DNA of 64,000 nt, taken from the NCBI RefSeq assembly GCF_029212645.1, contig NZ_JARGND010000014.1:1-64000 (forward strand), in the 5' to 3' direction. The notes beneath the pieces were generated by a model. The model was not told the origin of the DNA. It did not search any database and was given only the letters and a program-made list of their open reading frames with translations. The translations under genes were made by a program, and so were the position numbers. Positions 18,639 through 27,577 of the stretch are shown piece by piece. How positions within the stretch are numbered: the first letter of the stretch is position 1; the number at the start of each line of letters is the position of its first letter. This stretch comes from Vannielia sp. GTDB taxonomy: Bacteria; Pseudomonadota; Alphaproteobacteria; Rhodobacterales; Rhodobacteraceae.

Positions 18639-19222
18639 GGGGAGAAACATATACCTTGCGAGCAACCGTTTCCCCATACCACCTGAAAGCGCCGCCGAGT
18701 TCAAAGAGCTTTGGTCCTGTTCGACGATGGTATTGAGGTATTTGGATCGGTAGATCCTGACTCTTCGCAATCTACGCCAGCCTTGCAACGTGAGAGGTAG
18801 CCTGTCGCAGTCAGCGAGAAAGTTTTGCGGCGGAACCCCAATTGCACGGAATAGGCCGTCGCGCTGGTCCCGGCGGCATCGCCAGTTTCGCCTATATGCG
18901 CCCCTCCCGAGATCGCCGCCAGAAACAGAGGGCCCGGTGCCACGTTTTCATTGGGCGTATCCGCACATGCGAACAGGCACATCTCGCACATGGCAGCATC
19001 CGATCTCTTGGGGACATCCCGTCGCGCAGCACGGCAAACATCGTCGCTGGACGGCTTGACCCTTGCGCGCCAAATGGGCTTCAGGAGGGCCACTTTCTAG
19101 CGTGACCGGGCCAATCGCTTGGCGCGGATCGGGCGCTTGGCGGGCTAATCCGTAGCGTGTTTCCACATATTAGAATTTTTCCTTCGGTTGCATAGGGATG
19201 CAGCGGCGGCTAGAGATTTGCC
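18639..19222. other. Gene-poor junction with IS debris
   Basis: About 580 bp between the heme operon and the polysaccharide region. Open frames on both strands (for example 18701-19093 minus) have no recognisable product. The only identifiable item is the IS6-type fragment at 18714-18790. Base composition is less GC-rich toward 19150-19230. Confidence 0.55.
18714..18790 (-). pseudogene. IS6-family transposase fragment
   Basis: On the minus strand this reads RIYRSKYLNTIVEQD, close to the IRQSKYLNNIVEQDHR motif around the catalytic Glu of IS6/IS240-type transposases. A frame earlier, AGVDCEES resembles the residues just before it, which implies a frameshift. Nothing else of the element is recognisable. 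The match is from memory of the family. Confidence 0.5.
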
Positions 19223-19240
19223 TTGATAAGAGGAAGAAAT

Positions 19241-21595
19241 TTGTCCCAAAATCCACAATACAAATCCGCCGCCGCAACCCCGCCTGTCTGGGTGGTTATG
19301 GCTGTGTTTCGCCCCACCCCCGACCACCTTCGCGCACAGATCCAAAGCATCGCGGCGCAAAGGCACTTGCCCGCCGGGCTGGTGCTCGTCATCGCCGATG
19401 GCACCTCCGCCGATCTGGCCGGCGACATTGCCGCCGAGGCGGGTATCACCGCCGTTCTGGTCACCCCCCGGCACGAGCTTGATGCCGTCCGCGCCTTTGA
19501 GGCCGGGCTTGACCGCGTGCTTGAGCTGGCCCCCGCCGAGGCCCTCATCGCCCTGTCTGACCAAGATGATATTTGGCACCCCGATCGCCTTTTGCGCGGT
19601 GTGCAGGCCATGGCCGATCCCGCCGTCATGCTCTCCCACGCCGATGCGCGGCTGGTCGATGACACGGGCGCCGAGATTGCTGCCTCGATGTTCGCCTTCG
19701 AAAAGCGCCACCATGCCCCCGGTCTGCGTGGTCTGCTCTACCAGAACAACGTCACCGGGATGACAGCACTGTTCCGCGCCAACGTCGCCCGCCTCGCGCT
19801 GCCTTTCCCGCCGCAATCGGGGGTGCATTTCTACCACGATCTCTGGTTGGCCATGGTCGCCGCGGCCCTTGGCAAGATCACCTTTATCAACACCCCGCTG
19901 GTTGATTACCGCCAGCACCAATCCAACGCGATTGGCGCGGTTGATCGCCGCTCCGCCACGCTGCCCCGCAAGTTGCCCAGCCGCAAGGGGATGACCAATT
20001 GGTTCATGCGCGAGGCCGGCGCCTACGGTCTTGCGCGGTATCTTGCCCGCAGCCTTCAGGCGCGGCTGTCCAGTGCTGTCACCAGCGGCACACTTGCCCA
20101 TGGCGTGGCCCAAACCGCCCCGTTGCGCCCCTACCTGCGCACGCGCAGCACCGGGTTTGCGCACCTTTGGGATGGCACCAAGCTGCTGTGCACCGGCCAT
20201 CCCCGGCTGGCCCGTCTGGCCAGCGGGCAGGCGATTGTAACGCTGGGGCGGTCCTTCTGGTCGCTGCGTCTGGCCCTCTCTGAAGGGATGCGCGCGGCGA
20301 CCGAGCGGTTTGACACGCGGATCTATTCCCTGTCTCCCGGCGTCATCCCACCGCATATCGACAGCGCAGGCAATGTTGCAGCCGCCACGTCAGACCCCGC
20401 CGAAGCGCATATTGATCCCCGCAAGCACCCCTCGTGGACGCCTGTCTTTACAGCCGATACCGCCGCGCTCAACCTTCTGGTGCCCACGCTCAATCCGGCC
20501 GAAGTTTTTGCCGGGGTGGCCACCGCGCTTGATGTGGGCATCGGGTTGGCCGCGCTGGGCCACCCGGTGCGACTGATCGCCACCGACCTGCCCATCGCCT
20601 CCCATGCCGCCTCTCGCCGCTTCCTCACTGGCCGCATCCCCGCCGATGCCGCCCCCGGAACCGCCGACCGGCTCTCCCTCGCCTGCGGGCTGCACGGCAC
20701 GGGCGAGCGCAAGGACTCCACCGTCACCATCCCCTCGCACAAGGACGATGTTTTTTTGACCACCGCCTGGTGGACAGCCCATGTGGCGCGTGAGTTGATT
20801 TCCACGCATGGCTACACCCAGCCCCGCTTTGCCTACCTCATCCAGGACTTCGAGCCCAATTTCTACGCATGGGGCGCGCCCTTTGCCGAAGCCATGGCCA
20901 CCTATTCGATGGAGTATGTGCCGGTGTTCAACACCGCGCTGCTGCGGGATTATTTCGTGTCCCAAGGCCTCGCCTCGCCCACCGCTCTCACCTTTCGCCC
21001 CTCTATCGAGGTGCCAAACTACAGCTCCGGCACCCGGCCCAGCCGCACCGGCCCACGCCGCCTGGCGCTCTATGGTCGCCCGGAGGTTGAGCGCAATATG
21101 TTCCCCATGGCCATCGAGGCGCTCTCGTCTTTCCTCGAGGCCGAGGGGCTCGGCCCCGATGATATCGAGTTGGTCTCGATAGGCCTGCCCCATCCGCCAG
21201 TAAAGCTGCCCGGTGGGCTGCGCCTTACCAGCCTCGGCAAGCTGCCGTGGGAGGATTATCCGGATTACCTGCTCACCGTCGATCTGGGCCTGTCGCTGAT
21301 GTTTTCGCCCCACCCGAGCCACCCGCCAATCGAGATGGCCGCCTCCGGCGTGCGCGTGGTGACCAACAGCTTTGGCCCCAAAGACCTATCCAAGCTCAGC
21401 CCGGCGCTCATTTCCGCCGCCCCCACCGCCGAGGCCGTGACCGCCGCCTTGCACCGCGCCTGGGCCGCAGCGCCCGTGACCCAAGCCGAGCGTGAGTTCT
21501 CGCTCGCACCGCTTGGCCTGTCGATGGACGAAATGCTCACCGCCCTGTCGTCCGAGATCACCACCCTCGGCCTGCCTCCGGAGCCCGCCACATGA
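19241..21595 (+). CDS. Two-domain glycosyltransferase (GT2 + WsaF-like)
   Basis: 784 residues. The N-terminal 280 or so form a GT2 domain (VVMAVFRPTPDHLRAQIQSI; acidic motif SDQDDIW; later QNNVTGMTALFR). The C-terminal 400 resemble WsaF-type rhamnosyltransferases with a GT-B fold: FAYLIQDFEPNFYAWG, then LALYGRPEVERNMFP and PPIEMAASGVRVVTN. It is probably a dual transferase that adds two sugars to a surface polysaccharide. The TTG at 19241 is preceded by AAGAGGAAG and is preferred to the TTG at 19223. The stop overlaps the next gene by four bases. Confidence 0.78.
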   Translation: MSQNPQYKSAAATPPVWVVMAVFRPTPDHLRAQIQSIAAQRHLPAGLVLVIADGTSADLAGDIAAEAGITAVLVTPRHELDAVRAFEAGLDRVLELAPAEALIALSDQDDIWHPDRLLRGVQAMADPAVMLSHADARLVDDTGAEIAASMFAFEKRHHAPGLRGLLYQNNVTGMTALFRANVARLALPFPPQSGVHFYHDLWLAMVAAALGKITFINTPLVDYRQHQSNAIGAVDRRSATLPRKLPSRKGMTNWFMREAGAYGLARYLARSLQARLSSAVTSGTLAHGVAQTAPLRPYLRTRSTGFAHLWDGTKLLCTGHPRLARLASGQAIVTLGRSFWSLRLALSEGMRAATERFDTRIYSLSPGVIPPHIDSAGNVAAATSDPAEAHIDPRKHPSWTPVFTADTAALNLLVPTLNPAEVFAGVATALDVGIGLAALGHPVRLIATDLPIASHAASRRFLTGRIPADAAPGTADRLSLACGLHGTGERKDSTVTIPSHKDDVFLTTAWWTAHVARELISTHGYTQPRFAYLIQDFEPNFYAWGAPFAEAMATYSMEYVPVFNTALLRDYFVSQGLASPTALTFRPSIEVPNYSSGTRPSRTGPRRLALYGRPEVERNMFPMAIEALSSFLEAEGLGPDDIELVSIGLPHPPVKLPGGLRLTSLGKLPWEDYPDYLLTVDLGLSLMFSPHPSHPPIEMAASGVRVVTNSFGPKDLSKLSPALISAAPTAEAVTAALHRAWAAAPVTQAEREFSLAPLGLSMDEMLTALSSEITTLGLPPEPAT

Positions 21596-22452
21596 CAGAG
21601 CGCCACATCATCCTTCACATTGGGCTGCACAAATGCGGCTCTACCTTCCTGCAACGGGTGCTGATGCAAAACGCCCCTGCGTTGGCCGCGGCGGGGCTGG
21701 CCTATCCGCACAGCGGCACCGGCCACCCCGGCAATGCCGCTGGCGCGCATGAGTTTGACGCCGCGCAGATCGAGGAAATGTTCGGCCATTGCCAGCAGCT
21801 GTTCCTCAGCCACGAAGACCAAATCAACTTCGGCGATCAGGCCCAGCCGTTTTCTCGCGCGGCAGCCTCACTTGGCGCATCGGTAGAGATCCTGTGCTTC
21901 GTGCGCCCTTTCCCGGAGTATATCTTCGGCGATTACTCGCAACAGATGAAGCAACATTATCCAGAGTGGATCGAGGCCCGCGAGGCGTATAAGGGAATGT
22001 CGTTCGAGCAGTTCGTTGGGTCACGCTGCCGTTGGGTGAACCCGGCCAAATGGCTCAACCAGTGGCGCAATGCGCTGCGCCGCTCGCTGGGCGAGGTGCC
22101 TGTCACCGTTGCCAGCCACCGCGACATCCGCGAAACGGTTGAGCCGCTCCTGCCCCCCGGACTGGACCTTGATTGGCACGTTCCCAACCACCTCACAAAC
22201 CCTTCCCTGCGGGCCGAGGATTGCGACCGGCTGGCCGCGATGATCGAAGATTTCGACATACCCGGCGAGGACATCGTGGCCACGTTAAAGGAAGCGCTGC
22301 ATCACACCGGCGGGCCTGATGCAGGCCGCAACGAAGAGCGGATACGGTGGATCGAGGCGCTGTTTCGCCAACAGATCCAGCAGCTATACGATCAATATGG
22401 CTACGATATCAGCACACCGGCTTCCGGCAGGTTTGAGTACGAGGCCGAGTAG
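21592..22452 (+). CDS. Sulfotransferase-like protein
   Basis: 286 residues. The N-terminal ILHIGLHKCGSTFLQ matches the PAPS 5'-phosphosulfate-binding loop of sulfotransferases, and EILCFVRPFPEYIFG fits the 3'-phosphate site. It is expected to move sulfate from PAPS to a carbohydrate or other acceptor. ATGA overlap with the two-domain glycosyltransferase (21592-21595) suggests joint action, perhaps on the same sugar chain. The next gene converges, with the stops one base apart. Acceptor is unknown. Confidence 0.72.
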   Translation: MTERHIILHIGLHKCGSTFLQRVLMQNAPALAAAGLAYPHSGTGHPGNAAGAHEFDAAQIEEMFGHCQQLFLSHEDQINFGDQAQPFSRAAASLGASVEILCFVRPFPEYIFGDYSQQMKQHYPEWIEAREAYKGMSFEQFVGSRCRWVNPAKWLNQWRNALRRSLGEVPVTVASHRDIRETVEPLLPPGLDLDWHVPNHLTNPSLRAEDCDRLAAMIEDFDIPGEDIVATLKEALHHTGGPDAGRNEERIRWIEALFRQQIQQLYDQYGYDISTPASGRFEYEAE

Positions 22453-22453
22453 A

Positions 22454-23425
22454 TCAGAACTTGCCGATCAGCACCGAAAACCACATCACAGCCGAGCCAA
22501 AAGCCGTTTGCCGGTAAATCCCGGCCTTTTTCAACATCAGGATGCGCCGCACCAGCGGCGCATTGCGGGCTTTTGCGATCGTTTCGAGCACGGCGCGGTT
22601 TTCCGGGGTAAAGCGATGGGCCGAGCGTGACAGCGTATCAATGTTGTCATCCAGCCAGCTTTGATAGGTGCCTTCAAACACCATCTTCAGGCGTTTCCAG
22701 CGGGCACGCCAGCTATCATTCGCGCCGATGAGGTTGTTGTCATGCTGGCGATAAAGCAGCCCCGGCGCGGGGTCATGCATCACACGCCCGCCTGCGCCCG
22801 TGATGATCTGATAAAGCCACCAGTCATGCACCGGCACATCGCCCGCCTCAAACGAGGCCGCATGGGCCAGCCGTGCGGCGGCTTCGTTCAGCACGATCGT
22901 GTTGCCACCCGCAATGTTTTGAACCACCGCGTTGGAAAAGCCCGGCGGCTTGCGGCGCATCGGCGAAACCCGATGGTTCTTCAGGTTTTCATCCGTCACC
23001 CAGCTGCGCGAGTGGTACATCGCCGGAATCCGTGGATCGAGCCCGTCAAACTTGCTGAGGGCGCGGGTTAGCTTGTGGCGCAGCCACACGTCATCCTGAT
23101 CGGAAAAAGCCCAATACCCTTCAGGGCGCACCTCTTGCATCAGATTGAGGAAATTGGCTGCACAGCCCCGGCCCGGCCCGTCAATGCAGGCGATGCGCCA
23201 GCTTTCGGGGTGGTCCTCCATCAACGCGCGGCCACCGTCATCCCGGCCCTCAACGCTGGCAATCAACCTCCAGTTGGGGTGGGTTTGTTCGGCAAAGCTG
23301 TCAATCTGCTCTTCTAGATGATCGCAGCCCTCATAGACCGCCATCAAAATCGTGACCGCCGGCTCCGAGGTGAGCAGGTCAAACGCTTCTGCGTTCTTTT
23401 GCCATTCTAGCGTGGATTGCAGCAT
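22454..23425 (-). CDS. Family 2 glycosyltransferase
   Basis: 323 residues with a GT-A fold. VTILMAVYEGCDHLEEQIDS begins the nucleotide-binding region, FSDQDDVW is the metal-binding acidic motif, and GGNTIVLNEAAA plus HDWWLYQI complete the GT2 pattern. Related proteins often transfer rhamnose to O-antigen or exopolysaccharide, which fits the rhamnose genes upstream. It is the last gene of the long minus-strand cluster, 206 bp after the sulfoquinovose synthase homologue, and converges with the sulfotransferase-like gene. Confidence 0.82.
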   Translation of the reverse strand: MLQSTLEWQKNAEAFDLLTSEPAVTILMAVYEGCDHLEEQIDSFAEQTHPNWRLIASVEGRDDGGRALMEDHPESWRIACIDGPGRGCAANFLNLMQEVRPEGYWAFSDQDDVWLRHKLTRALSKFDGLDPRIPAMYHSRSWVTDENLKNHRVSPMRRKPPGFSNAVVQNIAGGNTIVLNEAAARLAHAASFEAGDVPVHDWWLYQIITGAGGRVMHDPAPGLLYRQHDNNLIGANDSWRARWKRLKMVFEGTYQSWLDDNIDTLSRSAHRFTPENRAVLETIAKARNAPLVRRILMLKKAGIYRQTAFGSAVMWFSVLIGKF

Positions 23426-23631
23426 GATAGTGGCTCAGGCTCCCTGTTGGCGGGAGTCGGCACAAGTGCGCGCCAAGCCCGCAAGGGCAGCGCTCGCCAA
23501 ATGGTTGCGTAACATTTGCGTCGGGCGACCTGCGGCCCGTTGCCGATTCTTCACTGGTATTCCTGTCATGCCATAGACTGTGGCACGTCCCCAATTAACA
23601 GATACTTAATGCGCATACCTTGCAGGCGCAC

Positions 23632-24789
23632 TCATCTCCAAGTGGAAACACACGGAATCTTGTCAAGGTTGCATCGATCGGCGTATTTCTGCGCAATTTC
23701 CTTAACTTCATCAACCAAACCGCCCTCTAAACGGATTGGATCGAGGCCCAAGCCTATAAAACGGTCATTCGAAACATGCAGGTCGTTCTCTGCGGCTTCA
23801 TTGCGCGGGTTGTCGATAGTGGCAATCTCGCCGCCGGTCATCTCCTGCAACATCCTGGCCAGATCACGCACCCGGTGAGTCTCGGTCATCTGGTTGAGGA
23901 TATTCACGCGCTCGCCCGCTTGCGGCGGGTTGGTCAGCGCCAGTTCAACGCAGCGGCAGGTGTCCTGGATGTGGATAAAGGCGCGGGTCTGGCCCCCGGT
24001 GCCATGCACCGTCATCGGGTAGTTGATCGCCGCCTGCATGATGAAGCGGTTGAGCACGGTGCCATAATCGCCATCATAGTCAAACCGGTTAATCAGGCGC
24101 TCGTCCATCCGGGTTTCATCGGTTTGCGTGCCCCACACGATGCCCTGGTGCAGGTCGGTGATCTTTACCGCGTCATTCTTGTTGTAGAACGCAAAGAACA
24201 GCTGATCCTGGCTTTTCGTCATGTGATAGATCGAGCCGGGGTTGGTGGGGTAAAGGATCTCGGTCTCGGTCTCGCCGTCAGGCGTGGTCATCTTCACCGT
24301 CAGGTAGCCCTCGGGGATCTTCATGCCCGCCGTGCCATACCCATACACCCCCATGGTGCCCAGGTGGACAAGGTGAATGTCCTGCCCGCTTTCCACAATG
24401 GCCGCGAGCACATCATTGGTGGCGTTGAGGTTGTTGCTGACGGTGTAGCGCTTATGCGCACTCGATTTCATCGAATAGGGCGCGGCCCGCTGCTCGGCGA
24501 AGTGGATCACCGCATCGGGCTTTTCGTCCTGAAACAGTGTCAGCAGGCGGTGGTAATGTTCTCCAACGGTGAAGTCATGAAAGCCTATGCGCTTGCCGGT
24601 CAGTTCCTTCCACACGGCAATGCGCTCGCCAATCGGACGGATCGGCGTCAGGCTTTCGACCTCCAGCTCAATGTCGATCTTTCGGCGCGACAGGTTATCA
24701 ACGATGATCACATCGTGCCCAAGGTTGGAAAGGTGCAAGGCCGTCGGCCATCCGCAAAATCCGTCGCCGCCAAGAACGATTACCTTCAT
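23632..24789 (-). CDS. sqdB: UDP-sulfoquinovose synthase homologue
   Basis: 385-residue NAD-dependent extended SDR enzyme. Family-specific motifs are VIVLGGDGFCGWPTALHLS, HFAEQRAAPYSM and HLGTMGVYGYG, with the catalytic Tyr in SIYHMTKSQ. SQD1/SqdB converts UDP-glucose and sulfite into UDP-sulfoquinovose. The start at 24789 has GAGG five bases upstream; an ATG at 24798 is less likely. Position inside a rhamnose/uronate polysaccharide cluster is unusual, since sqdB usually lies with sqdD/sqdC for sulfolipid. It may supply sulfoquinovose to a polysaccharide or serve sulfolipid synthesis. Confidence 0.85.
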   Translation of the reverse strand: MKVIVLGGDGFCGWPTALHLSNLGHDVIIVDNLSRRKIDIELEVESLTPIRPIGERIAVWKELTGKRIGFHDFTVGEHYHRLLTLFQDEKPDAVIHFAEQRAAPYSMKSSAHKRYTVSNNLNATNDVLAAIVESGQDIHLVHLGTMGVYGYGTAGMKIPEGYLTVKMTTPDGETETEILYPTNPGSIYHMTKSQDQLFFAFYNKNDAVKITDLHQGIVWGTQTDETRMDERLINRFDYDGDYGTVLNRFIMQAAINYPMTVHGTGGQTRAFIHIQDTCRCVELALTNPPQAGERVNILNQMTETHRVRDLARMLQEMTGGEIATIDNPRNEAAENDLHVSNDRFIGLGLDPIRLEGGLVDEVKEIAQKYADRCNLDKIPCVSTWR

Positions 24790-24889
24790 GCGCCTCATCC
24801 ATTAAATGTGCTTGTCAGTCGCGCACTTTATGTCCCGCGCCCACACAGAGGGAAAGGAAAACCTGCCCGCAGTGCCAAGCCCAGCCGGG

Positions 24890-25837
24890 TTAGCCCCTAC
24901 GCGTTGCCGTTTTTTCCCCGTACGCCCGCCGAGCGGTATTGTAGAGCACCGTGTCCCCCTCAAACCACGGGGCCAAAACCTCGCGGGCAATGTCATTATC
25001 GGCGGTCAGGGCGCGAATGTCCCCGCGGTTTTCATGCGGCAGCGCCTCGGGCACCGGGCGCCCGATATCCGCAAGGAACCCCTCCAGAAAGCTCAAACCA
25101 TCCTCGCAAAAGCCCACACCGGCAAAGCCTTCCAGCGTTTTGATCGCGCTGTCCACAAAAGCGGGTGTCGCCTCGGCAGTCATCTGAACATTGCGCCCGG
25201 TAAACAGCATCCGGCATTGCATATTGTCGAAATGGGCAAAGCGGCCCTTTTCGTTGGCGCGATCACGCAGTTTGATAATGCTTTCCCGGTCCAGCCATTC
25301 AGTCTCGGCCAGCAATGCGACGATATGAGCATAGCGCTCTTCGTTGTTTCCCTGCCCGGCCAGCGCCTCGCCCCGGTTAAAGCGATCAACCCAGTTGATG
25401 TGGCTTACCAGCCGCTTCCACGGATCGCGCAGCACTGTGATGGGGGCGTAGGCATCGGCCCCCTGCTGCCGGTGCCAGTTATTCCAGGCGATATGCCCGG
25501 TAATGCAATCTGCCTGCACCGGCGGAACCTGCCCGGATTTGATTACCGCGATGTGATATTCGGCATGCGATAGAAAGTTGTCTTCGCCGTAAGCCTGCTC
25601 CAGCACCCGGTTCCAGCTTGAGCCTGCCGTCTTGGGAATATGCACAAAAAGCACCGGTTTCAGCTTACCCTTGGGGGTGAACGGCGCCGGAACCGGAGCT
25701 TCTTGCGCAACCGTGGGGCTTAACGGCGCCGGGACCGGGGCTTCTTGCGCAACCGTGGGGCTTAACGGCGCCGGGGCCGGGGCCTCTTGCGCAACCTTGG
25801 GAGCAAGCCCCAGCCGAAGGAGGATTTTCTGAAGCAC
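24890..25837 (-). CDS. Sulfotransferase-like protein with repeat linker
   Basis: 315 residues. A short N-terminal helix is followed by three 14-residue repeats (VAQEAPVPAPLSPT and variants, about residues 15-56). The sulfotransferase domain begins PVLFVHIPKTAGSSW, the PAPS-binding loop, and ITVLRDPWKRLVSH is the second PAPS motif. The proline-rich repeats look like a flexible linker, and the 42-bp DNA units are nearly identical, so the repeat number may vary. Acceptor is unknown; context suggests the polysaccharide made by this cluster. Confidence 0.75.
   Translation of the reverse strand: MLQKILLRLGLAPKVAQEAPAPAPLSPTVAQEAPVPAPLSPTVAQEAPVPAPFTPKGKLKPVLFVHIPKTAGSSWNRVLEQAYGEDNFLSHAEYHIAVIKSGQVPPVQADCITGHIAWNNWHRQQGADAYAPITVLRDPWKRLVSHINWVDRFNRGEALAGQGNNEERYAHIVALLAETEWLDRESIIKLRDRANEKGRFAHFDNMQCRMLFTGRNVQMTAEATPAFVDSAIKTLEGFAGVGFCEDGLSFLEGFLADIGRPVPEALPHENRGDIRALTADNDIAREVLAPWFEGDTVLYNTARRAYGEKTATRRG
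25679..25804 (-). repeat. Three in-frame 42-bp tandem repeats
   Basis: Units at 25679-25720, 25721-25762 and 25763-25804 each contain the AACGGCGCC and CTTGCGCAACC blocks and differ at only a few bases. They encode the Ala/Pro-rich linker of the sulfotransferase-like gene. Near identity suggests recent slippage or unequal exchange. Confidence 0.9.
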
Positions 25838-25851
25838 GTCGCGGCTCAGCC

Positions 25852-26754
25852 TCAGTTCAACAGGCGTTTAAGGTAGGTGCCATAGTCGTTCTTGGCAAAA
25901 AGCTTGGCGCGCTCCACCAGTTGCTCACCGGTGATCCACCCCCTGTGATAGGCGATCTCCTCCAAAGAGCCGGTCTGCAAGCCCTGCCGCTTTTCCAGCG
26001 TGCGCACAAAGTTGCCAGCGTCCAGCAGCGAGGCATGGGTGCCGGTATCAAGCCAGGCATAGCCACGCCCCATAAGCTGCACATCCAACTCCCCCGCCTC
26101 AAGATAGATCTCCAGCAGGGTGGTGATTTCCAACTCGCCGCGCGCCGAGGGTTGCACCTGCCTAGCGCGCTCAGGAGCGTTGCCATCCAAAAAGTAAAGG
26201 CCCGTCACAGCGTAATCCGAGGGCGCAACCTCGGGCTTTTCCACGAGCTGGCGCACCTTGCCGCTTTCGTCAAAATCCACCACGCCATAGCGCTCCGGGT
26301 CCGCCACGCGGTAGCCAAAAACCGTGGCGCCGCTGTCTCGCGCGGCGGCTTCCATCAGCATCTCCGGCAGGCCGTGGCCAAAGAAAATATTGTCTCCCAG
26401 CACCAACGCCGATGGGGCCCCGGCCAAAAACTCCTCGGCCAGCAGGTAAGCCTGTGCAAGGCCATCGGGGCTTGGCTGCTCGATATAGGTAAAAGACAGG
26501 CCCCACTGGCTGCCATCGCCCAGCAACCGCTTGAACTGATCGGCATCCTCAGGCGTGGTGATGATTGCAATCTCGCGGATATCCCCCAGCATCAGCACCG
26601 ACAGCGGATAGAAGATCATCGGCTTGTCGTAGATCGGCAAAAGCTGCTTTGAAAGGCCCAAGGTGATCGGGTAAAGCCGCGTGCCACTGCCGCCTGCAAG
26701 GATGATCCCTTTGCGCTTCACGCTTGCACCGTTCTGTCCTGTCTGTGTCATCAC
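25852..26754 (-). CDS. rfbA: Glucose-1-phosphate thymidylyltransferase
   Basis: 300-residue enzyme making dTDP-glucose from dTTP and glucose-1-phosphate, the first step of dTDP-L-rhamnose synthesis. [17 protein letters not shown] holds the nucleotide-binding loop; [29 protein letters not shown] and [18 protein letters not shown] follow. The N-terminus is about ten residues longer than usual, and a GTG at 26721 would give the normal one. It is separated from rfbB, rfbC and rfbD by two glycosyltransferase genes but lies on the same strand. Confidence 0.94.
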   Translation of the reverse strand: MMTQTGQNGASVKRKGIILAGGSGTRLYPITLGLSKQLLPIYDKPMIFYPLSVLMLGDIREIAIITTPEDADQFKRLLGDGSQWGLSFTYIEQPSPDGLAQAYLLAEEFLAGAPSALVLGDNIFFGHGLPEMLMEAAARDSGATVFGYRVADPERYGVVDFDESGKVRQLVEKPEVAPSDYAVTGLYFLDGNAPERARQVQPSARGELEITTLLEIYLEAGELDVQLMGRGYAWLDTGTHASLLDAGNFVRTLEKRQGLQTGSLEEIAYHRGWITGEQLVERAKLFAKNDYGTYLKRLLN

Positions 26755-26833
26755 GCTTGCTCGCTCAGGTTGTCTTTTCTGGCGGAGCTATAATCTGCTT
26801 TGCTACGGCATGCCAGCGCTGGCACGCGCCCCC

Positions 26834-27577
26834 TCAGCCTTCGGTGGCAGACCGCTCATAAATCGGGTGGGTATAGTCCGTTAGCGGGTTGCGACGGCCA
26901 AGTGATTTGCTGGCCGAAGCCCTTATCGTTTGCGAGTTGTTTTGCCGCCGTTTGAACAGCACCGACTCGGGCACAACCTTATGAAATTTGCCCGCGGCCA
27001 CCGTTTCACAGTTCCAGACCCAATCCTCATAGGCGTAGCCAGCCTCGATATCGCGATCACAAAACGGGATCTCATGGTAAATCGCCGTGGGGCATACGCA
27101 AAGCGCATCCCAGTAGTTGGCGATCCGCAGCAGATCGGGGCGAAACGCGTCGCTCTCCTGATCAACATGGCAAAAGATCGTGGCCTGCTGCTCGAAGAAG
27201 TAGTTATAGGCCGGGTGGGCGATGTGGGTTTCGGGCGCACCATCAAGGAAATCCAGCGCCTGCACCAGCCAGTCCTCGCTCCACAGATCATCGGCATCAA
27301 GGAACGCGGTGTAGCGGCCATTTGCCTTGGCCACCGCCTCGTTGCGCACCTTGCCCTGATCGCCGTGATCATAGGCTTCAAACGCCACCGCGTCCTTGCG
27401 ATGCGCTTCAAAGACCGCATGGGTGAGCGGGTTGGGGCGGTCCAGCACCAGCCGGGCCTCTACCGCGTGGCCAGCGGCGCGGGCGGCATCAATCGCGGCC
27501 CAGAAACTGCGCAGCGAGGCCACGGCAAGCCGGCCCTCCCGGTGGCCGGTGATGATGCAGGTCAGATCACAACTCAT
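26834..27577 (-). CDS. Family 2 glycosyltransferase
   Basis: 247 residues. CIITGHREGRLAVASLRSF opens the GT-A domain, and the metal-binding motif FLDADDLWSEDWL and the later YEDWVWNCE are typical of GT2. No membrane segment is seen, so it acts on the cytoplasmic face of the membrane. The start overlaps the end of the GT4 gene by 11 bp, indicating coupled translation and probably consecutive steps on the same glycan. Donor and acceptor cannot be deduced. Confidence 0.8.
   Translation of the reverse strand: MSCDLTCIITGHREGRLAVASLRSFWAAIDAARAAGHAVEARLVLDRPNPLTHAVFEAHRKDAVAFEAYDHGDQGKVRNEAVAKANGRYTAFLDADDLWSEDWLVQALDFLDGAPETHIAHPAYNYFFEQQATIFCHVDQESDAFRPDLLRIANYWDALCVCPTAIYHEIPFCDRDIEAGYAYEDWVWNCETVAAGKFHKVVPESVLFKRRQNNSQTIRASASKSLGRRNPLTDYTHPIYERSATEG

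Noticed and set aside
18701-19093. 130-codon minus frame at the heme/polysaccharide junction
   Set aside because: No recognised domain; part of it covers the frameshifted IS6 fragment in another frame.
25679-25804. CRISPR-like array
   Set aside because: The units are directly adjacent, in frame and without spacers, so they are a coding tandem repeat.
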